Positions 1 through 8,504 of a DNA stretch of 36,328 nucleotides are shown in pieces; the first letter of the stretch is position 1, and every line of letters starts with the position of its first letter. Made by a program: the position numbers and the translations under genes. The notes beneath the pieces were generated by a model. That model made no database searches. It worked only from the letters and a program-made list of their open reading frames with translations, and had not been told where the DNA came from. Origin of the DNA: Stenotrophomonas panacihumi (GTDB lineage Bacteria; Pseudomonadota; Gammaproteobacteria; Xanthomonadales; Xanthomonadaceae). The stretch lies in the NCBI RefSeq assembly GCF_001431645.1, contig NZ_LLXU01000091.1:1-36328 (forward strand), given 5' to 3'.

Positions 1-253
1 GGAGCGGGGTGGGTGGCTGCACGGGGCGCGGTTCGTTCGGGGCGATCGGGATCGGCACGGGCGGGGTCGGGACGGTGATCGGCATCTGCCAGCGTGGGGT
101 CACCGGCTGCGGGGCCGGCGGCATGGCGCGGTGGCTCAGCGGGATCAGCAGCAGCAACAAGGCCAGCAGGTGCAGGGCGATCGCCGTGCTCAGGGCGAGG
201 ATGCGCGAAGGGTCGAAGCGGAAGGCAAACGGCGAATATTGCGTGCGAACCAT
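1..253 (-). CDS. Energy transducer TonB, N-terminal part (cut by window edge)
   Basis: Partial gene reading off the left edge; the first 84 codons are present. The product starts with a short basic stretch, followed by one hydrophobic segment (about residues 19-39, rich in Leu, Ala and Ile) that fits an inner-membrane signal anchor. After that comes a proline-rich stretch with repeated Pro-Val-Pro-Ile and Pro-Thr-Pro patterns. A signal anchor followed by a periplasm-spanning proline-rich region is the N-terminal layout of TonB, which couples the proton-motive force (with ExbB/ExbD) to outer-membrane receptors. The start is well fixed: AAGGAGGTG lies 4-12 nt upstream of the ATG. The C-terminal TonB domain that would prove the call is outside the window, so another anchored proline-rich protein is possible. 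Confidence 0.7.
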   Translation of the reverse strand, partial: MVRTQYSPFAFRFDPSRILALSTAIALHLLALLLLLIPLSHRAMPPAPQPVTPRWQMPITVPTPPVPIPIAPNEPRPVQPPTPL

Positions 254-501
254 GTCCCACCTCCTTGGAAAAGGAACTGCGGAGTGATGCTGCACGGATG
301 TCCCCGGAAGACGCTGCCACCGGAGGCACGCCTGCGGTTCGATCATTGGCTCGGGTTTGGTTGGCTGGATAGGGCTTGGGGTGTGGGCGTTTTGCTTTCG
401 TTCGGGTTTGCGCTTGAAGCGCGGCCTTTCGATTGGCGTCGCGCAGCGCCCGGGCGGCAGGCCAGCGCGAACGGGACGGGACAGCGGGGCCGCGGAGGGC
501 T
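254..501. other. Intergenic region upstream of the tonB-like gene
   Basis: A gap between the start of the tonB-like gene and the terminator of the SIMPL gene, both read on the minus strand. Apart from the strong ribosome binding site of the tonB-like gene (about 257-267) I see no credible coding frame, repeat or RNA gene. It presumably carries the minus-strand tonB promoter, but I could not identify a convincing -35/-10 pair. Confidence 0.4.
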
Positions 502-535
502 CCAAAAAAAACGGGGCCGGTTTGGCCGGCCCCGA
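502..535 (-). terminator. Rho-independent terminator of the SIMPL-domain gene
   Basis: On the minus strand an 8-bp G+C stem (513-520 pairing with 526-533, 5-nt loop) is followed by a run of eight T (504-511). It begins about 20 nt after the stop codon of the SIMPL-domain gene, as expected for an intrinsic terminator. Confidence 0.85.
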
Positions 536-556
536 GTGTTTGCTGTGTGTTGTTTG

Positions 557-1282
557 TTACCTGGCCAGCTCGAATGTCACGTCCAGGTTGACCGACAGCG
601 TCGTTTCACCCGGCGATACCGGGGTGTCCATCGCCGCGCTCTGCGCGCGGGCCATCATCATCACCGGGCGCACGCCGCCGCTGCGGCCTTCGGAAATGCT
701 CACGATGCGGCGCACCTTCAGGCCCAGCTGGCGGGCGTAGGTCTCGGCACGCTGCTGCGCCTTCTTCAGCGCGGCGATGCGGGCTTCGTCGTACACCGGT
801 TCGGGGTTGTCGATCTCGAAGCTCGGGCCGTTGATCTGGTTGGCGCCCTGCGCGGCCAGGGCATCAAGCACCTTGCCCAGGCGCGAGACGTCGCGCACCT
901 TCAGGCTCACGGTGTTGCTGGCCTGGTAACCGGTGATCTTCGGTGCCTCGCCTTCCTTGTACTGGTACTGCGGGCTGAGGTTGATGCCGCTGGTCTGCAC
1001 GTCCTTCTCGGCAATGCCGGCCGCCTTGATCGCGGCGACCACCTTGGTCATCTGCTCGGCGTTCTGGCGCATGGCGGTGTTGCCGTCCGCGGCCTGGGTG
1101 ACGACGCCGGCCGAGAGGCGGGCGATGTCCGGCACGCGGCTGGCCTCGGCGTCGGCGGAGACGTTGAGGATCGTGGCGTCGGCGGGAAGGGTGTAGGCGG
1201 GGGCGGTCTGGGCCTGGGCGGTCATGGCAAGGGCCAGCGGGGAAAGGGACAGGGCAAGCAGCAACGGCTTGAGGGCGCGCAT
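557..1282 (-). CDS. Exported SIMPL-domain (DUF541/YggE-like) protein
   Basis: A 241-aa protein with a signal peptide (basic start MRALK, long hydrophobic stretch, AQA cleavage site near residue 25), then one SIMPL/DUF541 domain over the remaining length. Typical family features are the early ILNVSADAEA segment, the YQYKEG and GYQASNTVSLKVRD stretch in the middle, and the C-terminal ending in a VNLDVTFEL strand. Family members such as E. coli YggE are periplasmic or outer-membrane associated and have been linked to oxidative-stress tolerance, but no biochemical activity is established. The start was chosen because the signal peptide begins there and AAGGA lies 7 nt upstream. An open frame continues further upstream but overlaps the divergent maf gene and is not coding. 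The gene is monocistronic, with its own terminator. Confidence 0.88.
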   Translation of the reverse strand: MRALKPLLLALSLSPLALAMTAQAQTAPAYTLPADATILNVSADAEASRVPDIARLSAGVVTQAADGNTAMRQNAEQMTKVVAAIKAAGIAEKDVQTSGINLSPQYQYKEGEAPKITGYQASNTVSLKVRDVSRLGKVLDALAAQGANQINGPSFEIDNPEPVYDEARIAALKKAQQRAETYARQLGLKVRRIVSISEGRSGGVRPVMMMARAQSAAMDTPVSPGETTLSVNLDVTFELAR

Positions 1283-1402
1283 TCGACGTTCCTTGAGGAT
1301 GGGCGCGATCAGACTGGTTTCGGAACGATGAACCGGCTGTGAGCCGTGCGTGGGCCGAGCGTCATGGCGCGGTCGCGCGGGGCCGCGGGTTATGCTTCGC
1401 CG

Positions 1403-1975
1403 ATGCTCTGGCTCGCTTCCCGTTCCCCCCGCCGTTCCGAACTCCTGCAGCGCCTCGCCATCCCCTTCCAGGTCGTCGACCTGGACGTGCCGGAGGTGCG
1501 CGGCGCAGACGAGCCGGCCCACGATTACGTCCGCCGCGTGGCGCTGGACAAGGCCCGCGCCGGCCTGGCCGCGGTGCGTGCCGACGACCCCGCCGCGCGC
1601 GTGCTGGCCGCCGATACCGAGGTGATCCTCGGCCAGCGCGTGTTCGGCAAGCCGGCCGATGCCAATGACGCGGCGGCGATGCTGCAAGCGCTCTCCGGCC
1701 ACACCCACGAGGTCGTCACCGTGCTGGCGCTGGTCGATGCCGCCGGCGCCGAACGGGTGGAAACGGTGGTGTCCAAGGTGCGCTTCGCGCCGCTCGACGC
1801 CGCCACCATCGCCGCCTACGTCGCCACCGGCGAGCCGATGGGCAAGGCCGGCGCCTATGCGATCCAGGGCCTTGCCGAAAGTTTCGTCCAGCACCTGGAG
1901 GGCAGTTACTCCGGGGTGATGGGCTTGCCGCTGTACCAGACCTCGCAACTGCTCAACCCCCACGGAGCGCCCTGA
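1403..1975 (+). CDS. yhdE: Maf family nucleotide pyrophosphatase (dTTP/UTP-type, YhdE)
   Basis: A 190-aa Maf/HAM1-fold enzyme that hydrolyses non-canonical or excess nucleoside triphosphates to monophosphates. The N-terminal SRSPRR motif (residues 6-11) is the phosphate-binding signature. The AADTEVIL segment with the likely catalytic Asp71 and the late [10 protein letters not shown] segment match the YhdE (dTTP/UTP) branch rather than the YceF (m7GTP) branch. The immediate coupling to rng is the same as in E. coli and supports YhdE. The start at the ATG before [10 protein letters not shown] gives the family length. A longer frame from an upstream GTG adds residues unlike the family. No clear Shine-Dalgarno precedes this ATG. 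The stop overlaps the rng start by one base (TGATG). Confidence 0.93.
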   Translation: MLWLASRSPRRSELLQRLAIPFQVVDLDVPEVRGADEPAHDYVRRVALDKARAGLAAVRADDPAARVLAADTEVILGQRVFGKPADANDAAAMLQALSGHTHEVVTVLALVDAAGAERVETVVSKVRFAPLDAATIAAYVATGEPMGKAGAYAIQGLAESFVQHLEGSYSGVMGLPLYQTSQLLNPHGAP

Positions 1976-3462
1976 TGTCGGAAGAGATCCTGGTCAATGT
2001 GACCCCCCGCGAGACCCGCGTGGCGGTGATCGAGAACGGCATGCTGCAGGAGCTGCACATCGAACGCGGCTGGCGCCGCGGCGTGGTCGGCAACATCTAC
2101 AAGGGCAAGGTGCAGCGGGTGATGCCCGGCATGCAGGCCGCCTTCGTGGAGGTGGGCCTGGAACGGGCCGCCTTCCTGCACGCCAACGACGTGGTCCGCG
2201 CGGCCGCGCCGGGCGTGGTCGAATCCGGCGAGCCGCCGCTCACCCCGGCCACCGCCGTGCCCATCGTCGAGCTGCTGCGCGATGGCCAGGACGTGGTGGT
2301 GCAGGTGGTCAAGGACCCCATCGGCAGCAAGGGCGCGCGCCTCACCACGCAGATCAGCATTCCCTCGCGCTACCTGGTGCTGCTGCCGCAGTCCAAGGTG
2401 GTCGGGGTGTCGGCGCGCATCGAGGACGAGTCCGAACGCGCGCGCCTGAAGGGCATCGTCACCGAGCTGGCCGCCAGCCACGGCGGCTACGGCTACATCA
2501 TCCGCACCAACGCCGAAGGGCAGCCGGCCGAGGCGCTGGCCGAGGACATCGCCTACCTGTCGCGCGTGTGGAACGTGGTGGAGCGCCGCGGCCGCGAGTC
2601 GCCGACATGCAGCATCATCTACGAGGACCTGAGCCTGCCGCTGCGCTCGGTCCGCGACCTGATCCGCAAGGACGTGGACAAGGTGAAGGTCGACTCCAAG
2701 GAGACCTTCTCCCAGCTGCAGGCCTTCGTGGCCAAGTACATGCCGGTGCTGGCCGAGCGCATCGAGCTGTATGCCGGCGACCGCCCGATTTTCGACCTGT
2801 ACGGCGTGGAGGACGAGATCGGCCGCGCGCTGGAGAAGCAGGTGCCGCTGAAGTCCGGCGGCTACCTGGTGATCGACCAGACCGAGGCGATGACCACCAT
2901 CGACGTCAACACCGGCTCGTTCGTCGGCCAGCGCAACCTCGAGGAGACGGTGTTCCGCACCAACCTGGAGGCGGCGCAGTCGGTGGCGCGCCAGCTGCGG
3001 CTGCGCAACCTCGGCGGCATCATCATCATCGACTTCATCGACATGGACGACCCCGAGCACCGCCGCCAGGTGCTGCGCACGCTGGAGAAGTCGCTGGCGC
3101 GCGACCACGCCAAGACCACCGTCTACGATTTCTCGCCGCTGGGCCTGGTGGAGATGACCCGCAAGCGCACCGTCGAGAGCCTGGAGCGGCAGCTGTCCGA
3201 GCCGTGCCCGGAATGCGGCGGCCGCGGCAGCATCAAGACCACCGAGACGGTGACCTACGAGATCTTCCGCGAGATCACTCGCGCGGTGCGCCAGTTCGAC
3301 GCCGCCCGCCTGCTGGTGATCGCCTCGCCCAAGGTGGTGGCGCGCATCACCGACGAGGAGTCCACCGCGGTGGCCGAGCTGGAGGAGTTCCTCGGCAAGA
3401 GCATCAGCTTCCAGTCCGACGACCAGTACCTGCAGGAGCAGTTCGACGTGGTGCTGTTGTGA
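1975..3462 (+). CDS. rng: Ribonuclease G
   Basis: A 495-aa RNase E/G family endoribonuclease, which matures the 5' end of 16S rRNA and takes part in mRNA decay in the cytoplasm. An S1-type RNA-binding domain is near the N-terminus (about 37-120, beginning GNIYKGKVQRVMPGMQAAF). The DNase I-like catalytic domain has both metal-binding aspartates: Asp310 in TIDVNTGSFVG and Asp353 in IIIDFIDMDD. The zinc-link CPEC motif (Cys411, Cys414) that joins protomers is present, followed by the small domain. Length equals E. coli RNase G, and the C-terminal scaffold of RNase E is missing, so this is RNase G. GGAG lies about 8 nt before the ATG. It is translationally coupled to the Maf gene and is followed by yhdP, the same order as E. 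coli. Confidence 0.97.
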   Translation: MSEEILVNVTPRETRVAVIENGMLQELHIERGWRRGVVGNIYKGKVQRVMPGMQAAFVEVGLERAAFLHANDVVRAAAPGVVESGEPPLTPATAVPIVELLRDGQDVVVQVVKDPIGSKGARLTTQISIPSRYLVLLPQSKVVGVSARIEDESERARLKGIVTELAASHGGYGYIIRTNAEGQPAEALAEDIAYLSRVWNVVERRGRESPTCSIIYEDLSLPLRSVRDLIRKDVDKVKVDSKETFSQLQAFVAKYMPVLAERIELYAGDRPIFDLYGVEDEIGRALEKQVPLKSGGYLVIDQTEAMTTIDVNTGSFVGQRNLEETVFRTNLEAAQSVARQLRLRNLGGIIIIDFIDMDDPEHRRQVLRTLEKSLARDHAKTTVYDFSPLGLVEMTRKRTVESLERQLSEPCPECGGRGSIKTTETVTYEIFREITRAVRQFDAARLLVIASPKVVARITDEESTAVAELEEFLGKSISFQSDDQYLQEQFDVVLL

Positions 3463-3583
3463 AGGCCGGCCGGGTCGCCCGGCGATGTGAAGGGACTTTC
3501 GTGATGCCGTTGCGGTGGAGTTCGGCCCGCAGCTGGCATGCTGTGCGGCTCGTTCCTGCCCGTCGTCCCGTTCCCGGTTCCTG

Positions 3584-6500
3584 ATGCCCACCCCGCTGCG
3601 CCGCCGCCTGCGCCTGACCCGCCGCTATGCCAGCTACGCGCTGGCGCTGGGCGTGGTGCTGGTCGCCCTGTTGGTGGGTGCGCTCAGCCAGGTGTTGCCG
3701 CTGGTGGAACGCCAGCCGCAGAAGGTCGAGGCCTGGCTCAGCACCCGCGCCGGCCAGCCGGTGCACTTCGATGCCATGCGTACCGAATGGACCCGCCGCG
3801 GCCCGCTGCTGCGCCTGCAGGGCCTGCGCATCGGCGCGCGCGACGGCGTGCAGGTCGGCGAGGCCGAGGTGCTGGTGGCCATGTATTCGGGCCTGCTGCC
3901 GGGCCGTTCGCTCACCGAGTTGCGCCTGCGCAACCTGGCCCTGACCCTGCAGCGCGCCGACGACGGCGCCTGGTCGGTGCAAGGCCTGCCCAGCACCGGC
4001 AGCGGCGACCCGCTCGACGCCCTGCGGCGCCTCGGCGAGCTGCAGGTGGTCGGTGGCCGCCTGCGGATCCACGCCCCGGGCATCGGCATCGACACCGTGC
4101 TGCCGCGCATCGACCTGCGCCTGCGCGTCAGCGGGCACCAGGTGCGCGCCGGCGGCCGCGCCTGGATCGACACCGCGCACGCCCCGCTCAGCGCGGTGCT
4201 GGATTTCGACCGCCATGCCGGCAACGGCACCGCGTATGCGGCCGCCTCGCCGGCCGAGTTGGCCGCGTGGGCGCCGCTGCTCAAGGCCGCCGGCGTGCAG
4301 CTGGCCGGTGGCGAAGGCCGCGCGCAGGTATGGGCCGAACTGCGCGCCAACCGCATCGTGGCGGTGACCACCCAGGCCGACCTCGACGGCGTGCGCCTGC
4401 GCGGTACCCCCGCAGCCGGTGGCCCGGCGCCGACCGTGGCCTGGGACCGCCTGCAGGCCAGCCTGCGCTGGCGCACCACCGCCGACGGCTGGCGCATCGA
4501 CGCCCCGCTGCTGCGCATCACCACCGGCGGCAAGGTGCAGCCGCTGGACACCCTCTCCCTCGCCAGCGGCCATCGCTACGCGGTGAGTGGGCGCAATCTC
4601 GACGCCACCCCGCTGCTGGCCGTGCTCGGCCTCACCGACCAGGTCGACCCCGGCCTGCGAGGCTGGCTGCAGCAGTCGCGGCCCACGCTGCGGCTGGGTC
4701 GCCTGCAGCTCTCCGGCGAGCAGGGCGGCAAGCTGTGGGCCGAAGGCCGGCTGGACGAACTGGCCTTCGCCAGCGCCGGCCACGCGCCGGGGCTGAGTGG
4801 CCTGCAGGGCGAATTCGAAGGCGATGCCGACGGCGTGCGCCTGCGCCCCGTGCCGACGTCGCAGGTGCGCTTCGACTGGCCGTGGGGCTTCGGCGTGGTG
4901 CACGACGTGCGGCTGGCCGGCGAGATCGTCGGCTGGCGCGAGGGCGGCGGCTGGCGGGTAGCCACGCCGGCGCTGCGCGTGCAGTCGAACGATTACGCCG
5001 CGAACGTGCGCGGCGGCATGTGGTTCCAGAACGACGGCAGCCGCCCGCGCATCGACCTCGCCGCCGATCTGGACGAGGCGCAGGTGCCGGTCGCCAGCAA
5101 GTTCTGGATCCACGGCAAGATGAGCCAGCACGCGATCGACTGGCTCGACATGGCGCTGGCCGGCGGCACCTTGACCGAGGGCGTGGGCCTGGTCAGCGGC
5201 GACCTGGACGACTGGCCGTTCGACCAGCAGGACGGCCGCTTCGAGGCGACCGGGCATATCCGCGACGGCGTGATCCGCTTCCAGAAGGAGTGGCCGGCGA
5301 TGGAGAAGGTCGACGCCGATGTCGCCTTCATCGGCAATGGCTTCACGCTGCACGGCCACGGCGACCTGGCCGGCGCGCCGGTGGAGCAGTTCGAGGCCGG
5401 CATCCCCGATTTCGGCGAAGGCCAGCTGTACGTGCGCGCGCAGACGAATGCCGACGCGGCGCGCCTGCTGTCGGTGCTGCGGCGCAGCCCGCTGCACGCC
5501 AGCTATGGCGACACGCTGGACAACGTCAGCGTCAGTGGCCCGGCCAGCACCAGCTTCGACCTGTTGCTGATGCTGCACGGTGGCCCGGGCGGGCACCTGA
5601 AGGGACAGGTCGCGCTGCAGGACGCCAAGCTCGCCGACAAGCGCTGGGACCTGGCGTTCGACCAGGTGCAGGGTACGGCGGACTACAGCAGCGAGGGCTT
5701 CGCCGCCGAAGGGCTGGCGGTGCGCCACAACGGCAATACCGGCACGCTGGACCTGCGCGCGGGCGCGCCGGTCAAGGATCCCAGCCAGGCTTTCGAGGCG
5801 CGCTACGGTTCGGTGCTCGACGCCAAGGACCTGTTCGACCGCGCGCCGCAGATGGAATGGCTGCGGCCGTACGTGCGCGGCGCCTCGCACTGGAATGTCG
5901 GCGTGAGCCTGCCGCGTGCGCAGCCCGGCAAGCCGGAGCCGGCCAGCCACCTGCGGCTGGATTCGGACCTGGTCGGCACCACGCTGGATCTTCCGGCGCC
6001 GCTCGACAAACCCGCCGAGCGCCCGCTGCCCACGCGCGTGGATGTCGCGCTGCCGCTGGGCAGTGGCGAGGTCGACGTGGCGTTCGGCCAATTGGTGGCG
6101 CTGAAGGCGGTGACGCAGAAGGACCGCACCGGCGTGCGCGTGGTGATGGGCAGCGACACCGTCACCGATGCGCCGCCCGAGCACGGGCTGGTCGTGACCG
6201 GCCATACGGATTCGCTCGACGCGATGGACTGGATCAGCCTGGCGCGCGGTGGTGACGGCGAGGGCGGCGATGCCAACAGCCTGCCGTTGCAGCAGGTGGA
6301 TGTGCAGGCCGATCGCCTGCTGCTGATCGGCGGGGCATTCGCGCAGACGCGCCTGCGCCTGAAGCCGCAGCACGATGGGGTGACGGTGCAGCTCGATGGG
6401 CCTTCGTTGCAGGGCAGCCTGCAGGTGCCCAACGCGGACGGTGCGCTGGTGCGCGGCGACCTGCAACGGGTGTACTGGCAGTCGGCGGCGGCGCCGGCCA

Positions 6501-7459
6501 CGCCGGCCCCGAGCGACGATGCGGCCGCCAGCGGCGCGCTGGCGCAGACGCTGCCCGAGCCGCAGCGCAAGGCGGTGGACGAGGTGGACCCGGCCAAGCT
6601 GCCGCCACTGTCGCTGGACGTGGCGGACCTGCAGCTGGGCAAACTGAAACTCGGCAAGGCGGTGCTGCGGACGCGCCGGCTGACGGATGGCTTGCAGCTG
6701 GACCAGTTGCAACTGCATTCGGCCGACCAGGACATCGCGCTCACCGGTGCGTGGCGCGGCAAGGGCGAGGCGGCGACGACGCGGCTGTCGGCGCGGTTGG
6801 ATAGCCGCAATCTCGGCGAGCTGGTGCGCGACCTGGGCTTCGGTGGGCAGCTGCGCGCCGGCGAGGGCGAGTTGCAGCTCGATGCGGGTTGGCCGGGGTC
6901 TCCCACCGGGTTCAAGCTGGCCGAGCTGGAGGGCAACCTGAAGGTGGCGGCGCGCAATGGGCAGCTGCTGGAGGTGGAGCCCGGAGCCGGGCGCGTGCTC
7001 GGGCTGTTGAGCGTGGCGCAGTTGCCGCGCCGCCTGATGCTGGATTTCCGCGATTTCTTCTCGAAGGGGTTCGCCTTCAATCGCGTCGATGGCGAGGTGC
7101 GGTTCGATAACGGGCTGGCGCAGACGAGCAAGGTGCGCATCGAAGGGCCGGCGGCGGATATCGATATCCGCGGGGCGGCGGACCTGCGCGCGCAGCAGTT
7201 CGACCAGACGATCGATGTGCATCCCAAGTCCGGCAACCTGCTGACGGTGGTCGGCGCGGTGGCCGGTGGGCCGGTCGGGGCCGCCGTGGGCGCCGCGGCC
7301 AATGCGGTGTTGTCCAAGCCGCTGGGCGAGCTGGGGGCGCGTACTTATCGGGTGACCGGGCCTTGGAAGGATCCGAAGGTCGAGGTCGTCGGGCGCGAGG
7401 AGCACGACGAGGCGGAGGCCACGCCTGCCTCCGGGAAGAAGGCTGATCCGAAGGACTAG
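3584..7459 (+). CDS. yhdP: YhdP family AsmA-like protein (intermembrane phospholipid transport)
   Basis: A 1291-aa protein. A single N-terminal membrane helix (about residues 17-40) is followed by a very long, beta-rich, periplasmic repeat region. The C-terminal AsmA-type end runs through LPRRLMLDFRDFF and KVRIEGPAADIDIRG. The length is close to E. coli YhdP (1266 aa). In E. coli YhdP, TamB and YdbH form bridge-like proteins that move phospholipids between inner and outer membrane, so the same envelope role is inferred here. The ATG chosen follows the upstream non-family residues and places the basic residues just before the membrane helix. No strong ribosome site is visible. It lies 121 nt after rng, matching the conserved rng-yhdP order. 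Confidence 0.93.
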   Translation: MPTPLRRRLRLTRRYASYALALGVVLVALLVGALSQVLPLVERQPQKVEAWLSTRAGQPVHFDAMRTEWTRRGPLLRLQGLRIGARDGVQVGEAEVLVAMYSGLLPGRSLTELRLRNLALTLQRADDGAWSVQGLPSTGSGDPLDALRRLGELQVVGGRLRIHAPGIGIDTVLPRIDLRLRVSGHQVRAGGRAWIDTAHAPLSAVLDFDRHAGNGTAYAAASPAELAAWAPLLKAAGVQLAGGEGRAQVWAELRANRIVAVTTQADLDGVRLRGTPAAGGPAPTVAWDRLQASLRWRTTADGWRIDAPLLRITTGGKVQPLDTLSLASGHRYAVSGRNLDATPLLAVLGLTDQVDPGLRGWLQQSRPTLRLGRLQLSGEQGGKLWAEGRLDELAFASAGHAPGLSGLQGEFEGDADGVRLRPVPTSQVRFDWPWGFGVVHDVRLAGEIVGWREGGGWRVATPALRVQSNDYAANVRGGMWFQNDGSRPRIDLAADLDEAQVPVASKFWIHGKMSQHAIDWLDMALAGGTLTEGVGLVSGDLDDWPFDQQDGRFEATGHIRDGVIRFQKEWPAMEKVDADVAFIGNGFTLHGHGDLAGAPVEQFEAGIPDFGEGQLYVRAQTNADAARLLSVLRRSPLHASYGDTLDNVSVSGPASTSFDLLLMLHGGPGGHLKGQVALQDAKLADKRWDLAFDQVQGTADYSSEGFAAEGLAVRHNGNTGTLDLRAGAPVKDPSQAFEARYGSVLDAKDLFDRAPQMEWLRPYVRGASHWNVGVSLPRAQPGKPEPASHLRLDSDLVGTTLDLPAPLDKPAERPLPTRVDVALPLGSGEVDVAFGQLVALKAVTQKDRTGVRVVMGSDTVTDAPPEHGLVVTGHTDSLDAMDWISLARGGDGEGGDANSLPLQQVDVQADRLLLIGGAFAQTRLRLKPQHDGVTVQLDGPSLQGSLQVPNADGALVRGDLQRVYWQSAAAPATPAPSDDAAASGALAQTLPEPQRKAVDEVDPAKLPPLSLDVADLQLGKLKLGKAVLRTRRLTDGLQLDQLQLHSADQDIALTGAWRGKGEAATTRLSARLDSRNLGELVRDLGFGGQLRAGEGELQLDAGWPGSPTGFKLAELEGNLKVAARNGQLLEVEPGAGRVLGLLSVAQLPRRLMLDFRDFFSKGFAFNRVDGEVRFDNGLAQTSKVRIEGPAADIDIRGAADLRAQQFDQTIDVHPKSGNLLTVVGAVAGGPVGAAVGAAANAVLSKPLGELGARTYRVTGPWKDPKVEVVGREEHDEAEATPASGKKADPKD

Positions 7460-7507
7460 GGGGTCTTGAGTGGTTTTCCATGCAGAGCCGCGGTGGGCTG
7501 GTCGCGC

Positions 7508-7617
7508 GGCGAGCGGTGGGCAAGCCTCATCGGGACACGCCGTGAACCCATCCATGGGGGCTCGTCGGCGACATCCATGTCGCCAACGGTCCCGATGAGG
7601 CTTGCCCACCGCTCGCC
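7508..7617. repeat. 110-bp intergenic palindromic element
   Basis: Two perfectly complementary 29-nt arms (7508-7536 and 7589-7617) enclose a 52-nt centre. The centre holds two smaller palindromes: CCCAT-CC-ATGGG (7547-7558) and GGCGACAT-CC-ATGTCGCC (7567-7584). The whole could fold into a long stem with two side hairpins. It sits between the convergent 3' ends of yhdP and the DUF6065 gene and has no coding frame of its own. From memory, sequences built around CCATCCATGG and GACATCCATGTC are scattered in genomes of this family, so a REP- or MITE-like repeat is likely. It could also act as a bidirectional terminator. Confidence 0.85.
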
Positions 7618-7650
7618 CGATACCTTCCCGGCGCTTCACGAAGCGACGCT

Positions 7651-8403
7651 TCAATCCTTCTTCGCTGGGTCTTCTTCGGCGCGGATGAATCCCGGCAGAC
7701 GCAGTTTCGTGCGGTGGCCCGGTTCCGGCGTCGGCGAGTCGCCGGTCACGCCGCGGAAATAGCCGCGTTGCCATCTTTCACGCGAAGCATCCGAGTTCGG
7801 GTCGTTGAGGTCCTGCAGGAATTGGCCGCGGCTTTGCGTCCATTGGGTATACAGGCGTTCGAGATCCGGTTCGTCGGAAAGCGGGCGCCATTCGGCGCTG
7901 CAGTCGTCCAGCATCCTGCGCTGCAGCGGGAACAGGTGGCAGAACGGTTCGCCCGCCTGGAAGCGCACGCGGCCCGGGCGGGTGAAACGCCAGTTCATGG
8001 TGAAGGTGTAAGGGCTCCAGTCGGTCTCGACGATGCCGGTCAGGCCGGCAATGCCGTCCTTGGGGCGGTTCACCGGGCCGCCCACCATCAGGTCAACGCC
8101 TTCTTCGGTACGGAACAGGCACGGGACGTGGAAGGTCAGCACGCCGTAGCCGAAGTGGCTCACCGCCGGGGCATGCGTGCCCGGGTCGGCGTAGATGCGC
8201 ACGTCCTGCAGGGCGTTGCCGCCGGTCCACTCGGCCATGAAGCCGGTCTGGCACAGCAGTTCCCAGCCGTGCGAGTTGGCGATCGCCAGCGGCAGGCAGC
8301 GGTAGGCGTAGTGCTGTTCGGTGGCATCCATCCAGTCGCGTTCGCGCGGGGCGGGGCGGATGTCCAGGGTGTGGCCATCGAGGACGTAGGCGGTCAACTT
8401 CAT
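7651..8403 (-). CDS. DUF6065 family protein
   Basis: A 250-aa cytoplasmic protein with no signal peptide or membrane segment. It resembles the DUF6065 family. The family-like hallmark is the YRCLPLAIANSHGWELLC segment near residue 45, followed by a Trp/Gly-rich beta region (EWTGGNALQDVRI) and a C-terminal half with the GEPFCHLFPL segment. No catalytic function is known for the family, and I do not assign one. The ATG is preceded by AGGAAAG at a good distance. It is divergent from tldD with a 101-nt gap and convergent with yhdP. In E. coli yhdP and tldD are neighbours, so this gene and the adjacent repeat look like an insertion into a conserved block. Confidence 0.85.
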   Translation of the reverse strand: MKLTAYVLDGHTLDIRPAPRERDWMDATEQHYAYRCLPLAIANSHGWELLCQTGFMAEWTGGNALQDVRIYADPGTHAPAVSHFGYGVLTFHVPCLFRTEEGVDLMVGGPVNRPKDGIAGLTGIVETDWSPYTFTMNWRFTRPGRVRFQAGEPFCHLFPLQRRMLDDCSAEWRPLSDEPDLERLYTQWTQSRGQFLQDLNDPNSDASRERWQRGYFRGVTGDSPTPEPGHRTKLRLPGFIRAEEDPAKKD

Positions 8404-8504
8404 CGGCTTTCCTGGCCGGGACATGACCGCAGTGTCCCGCGTTTGCGCACGTTTCCGCCACATCGCGGCTTGTGCGCGAGGGCGCCGGCCCCCATCCTGC
8501 ACGC

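Noticed and set aside
1346..1402. GTG at 1346 as start of the Maf protein
   Set aside because: It would add 19 residues not found in the family; the phosphate-binding motif normally lies within the first 12 residues.
7466..7762. Small gene across the palindromic element
   Set aside because: The frame owes its length to the repeat arms, has no ribosome site and overlaps the DUF6065 gene.
3404..7774. A 1456-codon open frame antisense to yhdP
   Set aside because: Such frames are common opposite GC-rich genes because of codon bias. The product is Arg/Gln/His/Ala-rich without domains, while the plus-strand frame encodes a full YhdP.
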